In this document: positions 1 to 7,775 of the stretch, in pieces
Layout of the letters: every line of letters begins with the position of its first letter
Position numbering within the stretch: the stretch's first letter is position 1
From: JBCBKU01 sp038521345
Lineage (GTDB): Bacteria; Pseudomonadota; Alphaproteobacteria; Rhodobacterales; Rhodobacteraceae
DNA length: 64,000 bases
Assembly: GCA_038521345.1 (NCBI GenBank)
Contig: JBCBKU010000016.1
Span: forward strand, 10,364 to 74,363
Direction of reading: 5' to 3'
Position numbers and translations under genes: made by a program
The notes under the pieces: model-generated
What the model saw: the letters and a program-made list of their open reading frames with translations, nothing else
Told to the model about the DNA's origin: nothing
Database searches by the model: none

Positions 1-119
1 CGGTCGAGGCGATGCGCAATGGCTGCCGTTTCGTGAAAATTACCGGCGCGGGGCTCAAGGAAAGCCACGTGCATGATGTGCAAATCACACGCGAGAGCCC
101 GAATTACCGTTATGGTTAA
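1..119 (+). CDS. guaB: IMP dehydrogenase, C-terminal end (partial)
   Basis: Only the last 38 codons are inside the window, ending at the TAA at 117-119. The visible tail contains the segment KITGAGLKESHVHDV followed by SPNYRYG. This matches the conserved C-terminus of bacterial IMP dehydrogenase (the E. coli protein ends with a very similar ESHVHD...ESPNYR stretch). The enzyme oxidises IMP to XMP with NAD+ in the cytoplasm, the committed step of guanine nucleotide synthesis. The catalytic cysteine and the CBS domains would lie upstream of the window. The assignment rests on this short tail alone, but that tail is very characteristic. Confidence 0.85.
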   Translation, partial: VEAMRNGCRFVKITGAGLKESHVHDVQITRESPNYRYG

Positions 120-148
120 AAAACTGGAAACAATTGGCGGCTGAATTC

Positions 149-157
149 TGATATAAT
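149..157 (+). promoter_or_regulatory. Extended -10 promoter element
   Basis: TGATATAAT matches the extended -10 consensus TGnTATAAT exactly. It lies in the 120-bp gap between guaB and the next gene, about 60-85 bases before the candidate starts. No good -35 element is seen at 16-18 bases, as expected for an extended -10 promoter. Assignment is by sequence only. Confidence 0.55.
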
Positions 158-239
158 TTCCCCATGCGCCGGGGTTCGGCGTTTGCTGGTATGTGCAGGG
201 GCCTTACACGGTATGAGGCCCTATTTGGGGGTTGGATCG

Positions 240-2462
240 GTGAGTGTTCTGCGTAACGAGAAAGGGCGAGTGCCCAAGACCGAAGATCTTCTGAAATCGT
301 CGAACTGGGAAGCACGGCTGGCCGAAGCTCGCGCACGCCGCGCGGCTGTTCTGGCCGACCGCGAGGCACCGAAGCCGCCGCGGCAAAAGCCGTGGACCGA
401 CAGCGTCGAGGCACCGGTTCTAAGCGCTGATGACCTTCCGGACGAGCGCGATCTGGCCAAACGCCCGAATAAACCATCCGCCCCGAACGAGGACGTGCGG
501 GCGCGCCGCGCGGCACATCTTTCGCTGGCGGCTTCGTCGGATGCGGTTCGCACCGATGGCCCCCGCATCGAGACCCTGCGCCGGGCAACGGGGCGCCCGC
601 CACGCGCAGGCTTGCCGGATCTCGCCCCGGCCGATCCGCCGTCCGCCACCGAGGCGCCGCGTGCGCAGCCGGAAATCGCGCAAGAGAATGTGTCCGTTGC
701 GGCCGCGTCTCGTATGCCACGCTGGTCGGCGATGGCCGCCGTTGTGTGTGCGCTCGCCTTGATCCCGGTTCCGCTGGCAGATGCCGACTTTGCGCGGGTC
801 CCCCACGTCCCGGCTCCGTTGCCCGGCGTGGCCCCGAGTTTCGCAACCGCGGTCGCCGTCCCTGTCGCGCCGGATCGGGTGCAGGCCACAGGGCCTCGGC
901 TGACGACCGCGCCTGCATGGCGCGCACCGCATCATGCACCGGTTGTCTTCTTTCCGCCCGAGGTTCGGCCCGACGCAGTTGCCCGCGCCCGGGTTGACGG
1001 GCCGGTTGCCATCGAGGTGGCCGCCCAAATGCGGACCCCCGCGCGCCCGGACATCGGCGGTACCAGCGGTGCGCCCGACGTGATCTACCCTGTCGCAATG
1101 TCCGCCCCGCCCGCAAAGCCCGCGGGACATGACAATGTTGACGGCGGCCCGAGGGTTCAGTCGGACGACAAGGCGAAGGAAGCTGCACGGATCCAGGTTG
1201 CGCGGGCCGTTCCGCCAAGCGCACTGTTCGAGGCGCCGGGTCTCAGTGGCGCAGTTGCAGACGAACTGGTCACGCTGCTGCCCGCAACGTTCGCGCGTGT
1301 CGAATGGGCACCCGCACCACGCCAGTCGATCACGGTCTACGCCTATCAGTCTCCCCGGATCGAAACAGACACCGCGCTGATCGAGAACGTGCGCGTCCAG
1401 CTTCAGGCGCTGAGCGTCCCGGTTGGCACGCAGACGCTTGACCTCGCCATGGCGCAACCGGATGTCACCGTGGTTGCCCGGCCCGAACCGGTCTCGGTGC
1501 GGCCGGAAGCGGCTGCGAAGGATGCGGCACCGGCCATGGAGGCTGCGCCGGATCCAGTTCCGGTCTTTGCAGAGCTCGACGTCACGGTCCTGATGCCTGA
1601 GCAAGGCAACGAACGCGCGCTCGAAGAAGCCGTGGCCCGTGTCACGACGGAGGGCAACACGCTTCTGTCGGCCAAGAAGGTGCCGCACACCATCAGCGCA
1701 ACCCAGGTTCGGTACTTTCACGATGAGGACCGGGCCTCGGCGGAGGCTTTGGCCCTGTCGATGGGGGCCGCGCTGCGCGACTTCACCGATCTCAGCCCGT
1801 CGCCGCCCGCAGGGCGCGCCGAGCTTTGGCTGTCGGGCGAAGGCGCGCCGCCAAAGCCGGTCCGGGTGGTGCGCGCACCGCGCCCGAGTGTTGCCGCCCC
1901 GGCACCGCAGCCGCAGCCGGTGGTAACCGCGCGGCAGAGCCTTCTGGAGCGGCTGCTTTCGGGGGATAGTCGGCGGAGCACGGGCACCCGTTTTGCCACC
2001 CGCGAGGATGACAATGATGACCGTCGACGCGTGGCCGTATCGGTCGGGTCGACCGGCGGAACAAGTGCTGGCGGTGCCGGCGCTTCGACCGGGGATGGAT
2101 CCACGGGCACGGGTGGCACCGACCCCGCGCCGGGGCCGGGTGACACTGGCAGTGCAGGCGGCGGCGATACGGGATCGACCGGCGACAGCGGATCGACGGG
2201 CACTGGTGGCACGGATACGGGCGGCAGCACTGGCGGCACGGATACGGGCGGAAGCACCGGCGGCTCGGACACGGGCGGCGGGACGGGCGGCACCGATACC
2301 GGCGGCACGGATACGGGCGGGTCCGACACCGGCGGTTCTGATACCGGAAGCTCGGACACCGGGTCGTCCGATACAGGCGGATCCGATACTGGCGGATCCG
2401 GCGACAGCGGCGGTTCCGACGCCGGCGGTTCGGATGACAGCGGCGGTTCGGATGTCGACTGA
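240..2462 (+). CDS. Membrane-anchored protein with Gly/Ser/Thr/Asp-rich C-terminal tail
   Basis: No function recognised. From the GTG at 240 the product is about 740 residues. The first ~155 residues are charged and Arg/Ala/Pro-rich, as for a cytoplasmic segment. One hydrophobic stretch (MAAVVCALALIPVPLA, about residue 165-180) looks like a single membrane anchor. A Pro/Ala/Val-rich region follows. Around residues 440-545 there is a folded-looking segment with VRYFHDEDRASAEALA, which loosely resembles the LytR_C/SPOR type of small alpha/beta domain. The last ~130 residues are repeats of TDTGG, SDTGG and STGG. Alternative in-frame starts are ATG 213 and TTG 183. GTG 240 is preferred because a G-rich stretch (TTGGGGGTTGG) precedes it, but this is uncertain. 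The opposite strand is also open here, an effect of high GC and biased codon use. Confidence 0.7.
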   Translation: MSVLRNEKGRVPKTEDLLKSSNWEARLAEARARRAAVLADREAPKPPRQKPWTDSVEAPVLSADDLPDERDLAKRPNKPSAPNEDVRARRAAHLSLAASSDAVRTDGPRIETLRRATGRPPRAGLPDLAPADPPSATEAPRAQPEIAQENVSVAAASRMPRWSAMAAVVCALALIPVPLADADFARVPHVPAPLPGVAPSFATAVAVPVAPDRVQATGPRLTTAPAWRAPHHAPVVFFPPEVRPDAVARARVDGPVAIEVAAQMRTPARPDIGGTSGAPDVIYPVAMSAPPAKPAGHDNVDGGPRVQSDDKAKEAARIQVARAVPPSALFEAPGLSGAVADELVTLLPATFARVEWAPAPRQSITVYAYQSPRIETDTALIENVRVQLQALSVPVGTQTLDLAMAQPDVTVVARPEPVSVRPEAAAKDAAPAMEAAPDPVPVFAELDVTVLMPEQGNERALEEAVARVTTEGNTLLSAKKVPHTISATQVRYFHDEDRASAEALALSMGAALRDFTDLSPSPPAGRAELWLSGEGAPPKPVRVVRAPRPSVAAPAPQPQPVVTARQSLLERLLSGDSRRSTGTRFATREDDNDDRRRVAVSVGSTGGTSAGGAGASTGDGSTGTGGTDPAPGPGDTGSAGGGDTGSTGDSGSTGTGGTDTGGSTGGTDTGGSTGGSDTGGGTGGTDTGGTDTGGSDTGGSDTGSSDTGSSDTGGSDTGGSGDSGGSDAGGSDDSGGSDVD
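2068..2460 (+). repeat. In-frame low-complexity repeat tract (GGS/T-DT units)
   Basis: Degenerate 9-18 bp in-frame units encode runs of GSTGGTDTGG, SDTGGSDTGS and GGSDAGGSD up to the stop codon. Composition is almost only Gly, Ser, Thr and Asp, so the tail is acidic, flexible and probably disordered. The repeat is imperfect at DNA level, with synonymous changes between units, which suggests age rather than recent expansion. Confidence 0.8.
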
Positions 2463-2493
2463 CCGCCTATTCACCCGCTCGTGACATGATCGC

Positions 2494-3657
2494 GTGACCC
2501 CTGCCGCGCGGATCGCTGCGGCGATTGACTGTCTTGACCAATGGTTGGGCGGCGCTTCTGCCGAAGCCGTCCTGACGACGTGGGGTCGGTCTCATCGGTT
2601 TGCCGGTTCGAAGGACCGGGCGGCGATCCGAGACCATGTCTTCGATGCCGTACGACGCTACCGTAGCCTGTCCGTGCTTGGCGGTGCGCGGACGGGACGC
2701 GGACTCATGTTGGGTGCCGTGCGCGTCGCGGGCACCGATCCGGATGCAGTGTTCAGCGGCGAAGGGCATGCGCCGCCGCCCCTGTCCGAAGACGAGCGCC
2801 GCGGTCTTTCAGCCGAGGTCACGTTGTCGGAGACCGAGGCGCTTGATGTTCCCGATTGGGTGCCTGGGCGCCTGCGTCCTGTCCTTGGGCCGCAGACGGA
2901 GCCGGTTCTTCAGGCGCTGCGCCATCGGGCGCCGGTGCATTTGCGGGTGAATACCGCGCGCGTCGGGCGTGCGGAGGCCATCCTTGCCCTGTCCAAGTTC
3001 GGGATTGTCGCGCGGCCCCACGATCTGGCCCAGACGGCACTCGAGGTGATCGAAGGCAGCCGCCGGATCCGGCAAAGCGAGCCATTTCAGGGTGGGTTGG
3101 TCGAGCTGCAGGACGCGGCCTCGCAGGCGGTGGTCGAGGCGCTTGGCGGTGTATCTGGTCAGGCAGTGATTGATCTTTGCGCGGGGGGCGGGGGAAAGGC
3201 CTTGGCGCTGGCAGCGAAGGGTGCCGAGGTAACAGCGACGGATGCATATCCCAAACGCATGCAGGATCTGCCCGAACGGGCGAAACGGGCCGGGGCGCGC
3301 ATTCGTGTCGTTGAAGACATGCGCCCCGAAGCGCGGTACGACGTTGTTTTTGTCGACGCGCCGTGTTCGGGCTCGGGCGCGTGGCGCCGTCAGCCAGAGG
3401 CAAAGTGGCGGACCAGCCCAGACGACCTTGACCGGTTCGCCGCCGTGCAAGGCGAGATTCTTGACCGGGGCGCGCGGCACCTCGCCCCCGGCGGGACCTT
3501 GGCGTATGCGACCTGTTCGCTCTTTCCGGCCGAGAATGAGGACGTGGCCAAGGCGTTTCTGGCCCGTCATCCTGACTGGACGTGCGGGTTCCTGCGTCGG
3601 TTCAGCCCTCTGGACGGGGGCGACGGGTTCTTTACGGCGCACTTTCAGCGCGCTTAG
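2494..3657 (+). CDS. RsmB/NOP-family RNA (cytosine-C5) methyltransferase
   Basis: This is a SAM-dependent RNA m5C methyltransferase of 387 residues, related to 16S rRNA methyltransferase RsmB. The N-terminal ~130 residues form the NusB-like RNA-binding part (GRSHRFAGSKDRAAIRDHVF). The catalytic domain has the SAM motif VIDLCAGGGGKALALA (about residue 225), the motif IV loop DAPCSGSGAWRRQPE (about 288) and the motif VI ATCSLFPAENEDV (about 340). The cysteines in PCSGSG and ATCS are the two conserved cysteines of the family. The start is the GTG at 2494; no strong ribosome site is seen. It follows the tail-repeat gene by 31 bases on the same strand. The exact target base cannot be told from sequence. 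Confidence 0.88.
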   Translation: MTPAARIAAAIDCLDQWLGGASAEAVLTTWGRSHRFAGSKDRAAIRDHVFDAVRRYRSLSVLGGARTGRGLMLGAVRVAGTDPDAVFSGEGHAPPPLSEDERRGLSAEVTLSETEALDVPDWVPGRLRPVLGPQTEPVLQALRHRAPVHLRVNTARVGRAEAILALSKFGIVARPHDLAQTALEVIEGSRRIRQSEPFQGGLVELQDAASQAVVEALGGVSGQAVIDLCAGGGGKALALAAKGAEVTATDAYPKRMQDLPERAKRAGARIRVVEDMRPEARYDVVFVDAPCSGSGAWRRQPEAKWRTSPDDLDRFAAVQGEILDRGARHLAPGGTLAYATCSLFPAENEDVAKAFLARHPDWTCGFLRRFSPLDGGDGFFTAHFQRA

Positions 3658-3697
3658 CGCCCTTTACATACAACCTATACGAGTATAAAAACTGCGC

Positions 3698-3713
3698 TTA
3701 AGCACGAGTTAAG
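3698..3713. promoter_or_regulatory. CtrA-like box upstream of cckA
   Basis: TTAA-GCACGAG-TTAAG fits the alphaproteobacterial CtrA consensus TTAA-N7-TTAAC at eight of nine positions, with the last C replaced by G. It sits about 50 bases upstream of the cckA GTG start, in a 104-bp gap. CctA-type regulation is inferred only; the site was found by eye. Because CckA feeds phosphate to CtrA, a feedback loop would be plausible. Confidence 0.5.
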
Positions 3714-3761
3714 GACTCTCGCCCGAAATACGGGGCAGAGAATCCGAAATGGGAGATCCGC

Positions 3762-6065
3762 GTGGACCAAACGGCTGACAAGGCCCGTCCCTCACGCCCT
3801 CGCGCTGTGCAAAACGTGCCCCGACCTGCGACGCTCTTCGCCCTTGCAGTCGCCGCATTTGGGATTGCGCTGTTTGTTGAAGAGACGACCGCGCACCGGA
3901 TCGCACTTGGCGCGGCCACCGGGCTTTTTGCCCTCTCCGTGCTGGTCCAGTGGGGCCGAATGCGTGCGCGGGAAAAGGCGGCGATGCAACGGGACGCGAT
4001 CGCGCGGTTCGTTCATCACGATGCCGCGCCCAGCTTTCTGACGAATGACGACGGCCTCGTCACACACGCCAACCATGCCGCGGTCGAGAAGTTCGGGGAC
4101 AAGCCCGGGGCGTCTCTCGTGGCCCTATTGGGCGGTCTCTTCGCCTCGCCATCGGCTGTGCTCTATCGGCTTCATGCCAAAGCCGCCAAGTCGGGTTCGG
4201 CTCGCGAAGACGTGGTCATGCGGCGGGGGCACATTCGGATATCGGTTCAAGTCATTGGCAAAGAAGGGTTTTTATGGCGTCTCGAAGAGATGATCGACCG
4301 TACTCCAAACACGCGCGGAGCCGAGGGCGTTTCGCTTCCGATGGTTACCGTCTCGAACAGTGGCGCGCTCTTGTTCATCAACGAGGCCATGCGCCGCCTG
4401 ATTGGCGGGCGGGAAAAGGCGCTTGACCGGATTATCACCGATTTGCCGCTTCGACCCGGCGGGGTGCATGAGCTTGCGACGATCGAAGGCGCGGCACGTG
4501 CCACGGTGGTCGAGGTGAAAAGCGCGGCCGGGCGCCGCGAGCTCTATTTCCTGCCCGTCATCGAGGAAGCGCCGTCCGACTGGGCACTGATTGATCTCTT
4601 GCCCGTTCCCCTCTTGAAGATCGCACCGGACGGCCAGGTTCAGCAGGCGAACCGCATGGCCCGCGAATTGCTTGAGATGAGCCCGGGCGAGCATCCTTCA
4701 CTTGGCGCCCTCGTCGAAGGGTTGGGGCGGCCGATCCTAGACTGGTTATCTGACGCGGCCGGCGGACGCGGCCTTGGACGCCCGGAATTCGTCCAGGCGG
4801 CGCGGCCGGGCAAGGACGTCTATCTTCAGATCACACTTGAACGGGTGGGTGTCGGCGACGCGACCAGTCTCGTTGCGGTTCTGAACGACGCAACCGAGTT
4901 GAAAACGTTGGAAGCGCAATTCGTGCAAAGCCAGAAAATGCAGGCCATCGGTCAGTTGGCTGGCGGCGTGGCCCATGACTTCAACAACCTCCTGACGGCC
5001 ATCCGCGGCCATTGCGACCTCTTGTTGCTGCGCCGCGAACCGTCGGATCCCGACTATGCCGATCTCGAGCAGATCAACCAGAACGCCAACCGGGCGGCAA
5101 GCCTCGTGCGCCAGCTTCTGGCCTTCTCGCGCAAGCAGAACCTGCAGCCCCAGATCATCGATCTGAGGGACAGCATGGCGGACCTGACCCACCTTCTGAA
5201 CCGACTTGTGGGCGAGAAGGTCGAGTTGACAATGACCCACGATCCCGAACTGGCTTGCGTTCGGGTCGACAAGCGACAACTCGAGCAGGTGCTGATGAAC
5301 CTGGTGGTTAATGCACGCGACGCCATGCCGGACGGCGGGCATATCGATATCGAGACACGCATGGAGACGCTGGACGCCGCGATCGAGCGGGACCGCGCCA
5401 TGGTTCCAGCGGGCCGTTACGTCGTGATCCGGGTGGCCGACGAGGGCATTGGCATTCCCCCTGACAAGTTACCGAAGATCTTCGAGCCCTTCTTTACGAC
5501 CAAGCGCGCTGGCGAGGGCACGGGTCTAGGACTGTCGACGGCCTATGGCATCATCAAGCAGACCGGCGGGTATATTTTCGCGGACAGCGCCGTCGGGCAG
5601 GGGACGGCCTTCTCTATCTATCTGCCTGGTCATGACCGACCCGAGGACAGCCCGGTTCGCACGGTGCATCTCGGAGACGTGGATCCGCCCGCGGTTCAGG
5701 GAGAGGGTGTTGTTCTGCTGGTCGAGGACGAGGCGCCGGTCAGGGCCTTTGCCTCGCGGGCGTTGCGGATGCGGGGCTATACGGTGCTCGAGGCCGCCAA
5801 CGCGGAAGAGGCACTTGACGCGCTGACCGATGACGCATTGTCGGTCGACGTGTTCGTCACCGATGTGGTGATGCCGGGCATGGACGGTCCGAGCTGGGTC
5901 TCGAAGGCGCTCGAGACACGGCCCGACACGCGTGTGGTGTTCGTCTCGGGCTATGCCGAAGACCATTTGGCCGATAGTCAGGCGCGCATTCCCAATTCGG
6001 TCTTTCTGCCGAAACCGTTTTCTCTGAATGAGCTTACGGCGACTGTTTACGATCAGCTTCAATAA
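3762..6065 (+). CDS. cckA: Hybrid sensor histidine kinase CckA
   Basis: CckA is the membrane hybrid kinase that starts the phosphorelay to ChpT and then CtrA, controlling cell cycle, motility or gene-transfer functions in alphaproteobacteria. The 767-residue protein has two membrane segments near residues 26-70 and a PAS-like sensing region at about 80-375. A HisKA domain follows with the phosphoacceptor His405 in GGVAHDFNNLLTAIRGH. The ATPase domain has ADEGIGIPPDKLPKIFEPF and GEGTGLGLSTAYG. A C-terminal receiver starts at VLLVEDEAPVRAFA and has phosphoacceptor Asp701 in VFVTDVVMPGMDG. The start is GTG 3762 after AGATCC; no ATG fits better in this frame. The layout and the short linker to the receiver match CckA of Rhodobacterales. 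Confidence 0.93.
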   Translation: MDQTADKARPSRPRAVQNVPRPATLFALAVAAFGIALFVEETTAHRIALGAATGLFALSVLVQWGRMRAREKAAMQRDAIARFVHHDAAPSFLTNDDGLVTHANHAAVEKFGDKPGASLVALLGGLFASPSAVLYRLHAKAAKSGSAREDVVMRRGHIRISVQVIGKEGFLWRLEEMIDRTPNTRGAEGVSLPMVTVSNSGALLFINEAMRRLIGGREKALDRIITDLPLRPGGVHELATIEGAARATVVEVKSAAGRRELYFLPVIEEAPSDWALIDLLPVPLLKIAPDGQVQQANRMARELLEMSPGEHPSLGALVEGLGRPILDWLSDAAGGRGLGRPEFVQAARPGKDVYLQITLERVGVGDATSLVAVLNDATELKTLEAQFVQSQKMQAIGQLAGGVAHDFNNLLTAIRGHCDLLLLRREPSDPDYADLEQINQNANRAASLVRQLLAFSRKQNLQPQIIDLRDSMADLTHLLNRLVGEKVELTMTHDPELACVRVDKRQLEQVLMNLVVNARDAMPDGGHIDIETRMETLDAAIERDRAMVPAGRYVVIRVADEGIGIPPDKLPKIFEPFFTTKRAGEGTGLGLSTAYGIIKQTGGYIFADSAVGQGTAFSIYLPGHDRPEDSPVRTVHLGDVDPPAVQGEGVVLLVEDEAPVRAFASRALRMRGYTVLEAANAEEALDALTDDALSVDVFVTDVVMPGMDGPSWVSKALETRPDTRVVFVSGYAEDHLADSQARIPNSVFLPKPFSLNELTATVYDQLQ

Positions 6066-6176
6066 AAATACACATATTTCATGATTTTACGGGCCTTAAT
6101 TCTAGTTGCGATATAGCTTTCCGGCACCGACGGAACGGCATGAACGCAAGGCTTTAAAGCCCGATCAGAATCCCGG

Positions 6177-6192
6177 GTAACCCGCGCTTAAC
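6177..6192. promoter_or_regulatory. CtrA-like box upstream of recA
   Basis: GTAA-CCCGCGC-TTAAC matches TTAA-N7-TTAAC with a single change in the first base. It lies about 145 bases before the recA ATG, in the cckA-recA gap. Found by eye and weak on its own, but a similar box precedes cckA. Confidence 0.35.
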
Positions 6193-6233
6193 CGAATCCG
6201 TCCTAGATCAAATGCGATGAAAATTGTTGCTAT

Positions 6234-6248
6234 GTTCTGGGTTTGGTC
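6234..6248. promoter_or_regulatory. Degenerate second LexA/SOS box
   Basis: GTTC-TGGGTTT-GGTC matches the direct repeat GTTC-N7-GTTC with one change (GGTC for GTTC). It is 16 bases upstream of the perfect box at 6264-6278 and in the opposite orientation. It may be a second weaker LexA site or chance. Confidence 0.35.
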
Positions 6249-6263
6249 CCATAACGGACGAAA

Positions 6264-6278
6264 GAACACAAGGCGAAC
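6264..6278. promoter_or_regulatory. LexA/SOS box of recA
   Basis: GAAC-ACAAGGC-GAAC is a perfect match to the alphaproteobacterial LexA operator GAAC-N7-GAAC (equivalent to GTTC-N7-GTTC). It lies 57 bases upstream of the recA ATG, the expected place for LexA control of recA. The motif is read directly from the sequence; LexA itself is not encoded in the window. Confidence 0.8.
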
Positions 6279-6334
6279 AAAGAGCAGCAATTGCCGCCCG
6301 CCGGCGGCTCTGACATAAGGGAAGAAACAGGCAG

Positions 6335-7414
<1,080 letters not shown>

Positions 7415-7431
7415 CGGCGGGTGTAGTTTCT

Positions 7432-7455
7432 ATATTTCTATATTAATAGAAATAT
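7432..7455. repeat. Perfect 10-bp inverted repeat between recA and DUF1127 gene
   Basis: ATATTTCTAT (7432-7441) and ATAGAAATAT (7446-7455) are exact reverse complements separated by ATTA. The AT-rich element stands out in GC-rich surroundings. It begins 17 bases after the recA stop and ends 10 bases before the preferred start of the small DUF1127 gene, so it could be an operator or an RNA hairpin in its leader. Confidence 0.7.
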
Positions 7456-7465
7456 GGAGATTGCT

Positions 7466-7705
7466 ATGTCGTTCCTGACTTGGTGGCGCGCCCGTTTGCG
7501 GCGCGCCCGCGCCGCCGCCGAGCTTGCCCGCCAGCCGGACAACGTTCTCCGGGATCTGGGCACCAACCGCTTCGACATCAGGGCCTATCTGGACGAACCC
7601 CAGACTGCCCGCCCGGAACCCAGTGGACCGCGTCTGGTCTGGACCAATCCCCTTTGTCCGCCGGGCACCGGCGCCTGTCTTTCGCTTTGCTGCAGGGCGG
7701 CCTAG
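7466..7705 (+). CDS. DUF1127-type small protein
   Basis: A 79-residue basic protein. Residues ~6-40 (SFLTWWRARLRRARAAAELA then RQPDNVLRDLGTNRFDIRAYL) fit the DUF1127/YjiS-like pattern of an Arg-rich helix followed by L-D-x-x-L-R-D-[IL]-G. In other alphaproteobacteria, small DUF1127 proteins affect RNA turnover and phosphate or carbon physiology, but no role can be assigned here. ATG 7466 is chosen over ATG 7454 because GGAGA lies 5 bases upstream and because 7454 falls inside the inverted repeat. The C-terminal half after residue 50 (Pro-rich with CPPGTGACLSLCC) is longer than in typical members and has four cysteines. Confidence 0.6.
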   Translation: MSFLTWWRARLRRARAAAELARQPDNVLRDLGTNRFDIRAYLDEPQTARPEPSGPRLVWTNPLCPPGTGACLSLCCRAA

Positions 7706-7741
7706 ACGGGCTGTGGACAGCCTGACTGGGCAGGGCTAAAC

Positions 7742-7766
7742 CCGGTCGGACACGCTATCCGACCGG
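7742..7766 (+). other. GC-rich hairpin in front of alaS
   Basis: CCGGTCGGA (7742-7750) pairs perfectly with TCCGACCGG (7758-7766) across a 7-base loop. There is no U-tract, so it is not a classic terminator on either strand. It ends 9 bases before the alaS ATG, close enough to influence ribosome access. Role unknown. Confidence 0.5.
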
Positions 7767-7775
7767 ACCCGACCC

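Noticed and set aside
420..2474. Long minus-strand frame opposite the repeat-tail gene
   Set aside because: Arg/Ala-rich shadow translation caused by GC-rich third positions; the plus strand has a promoter, a membrane helix and a coherent repeat.
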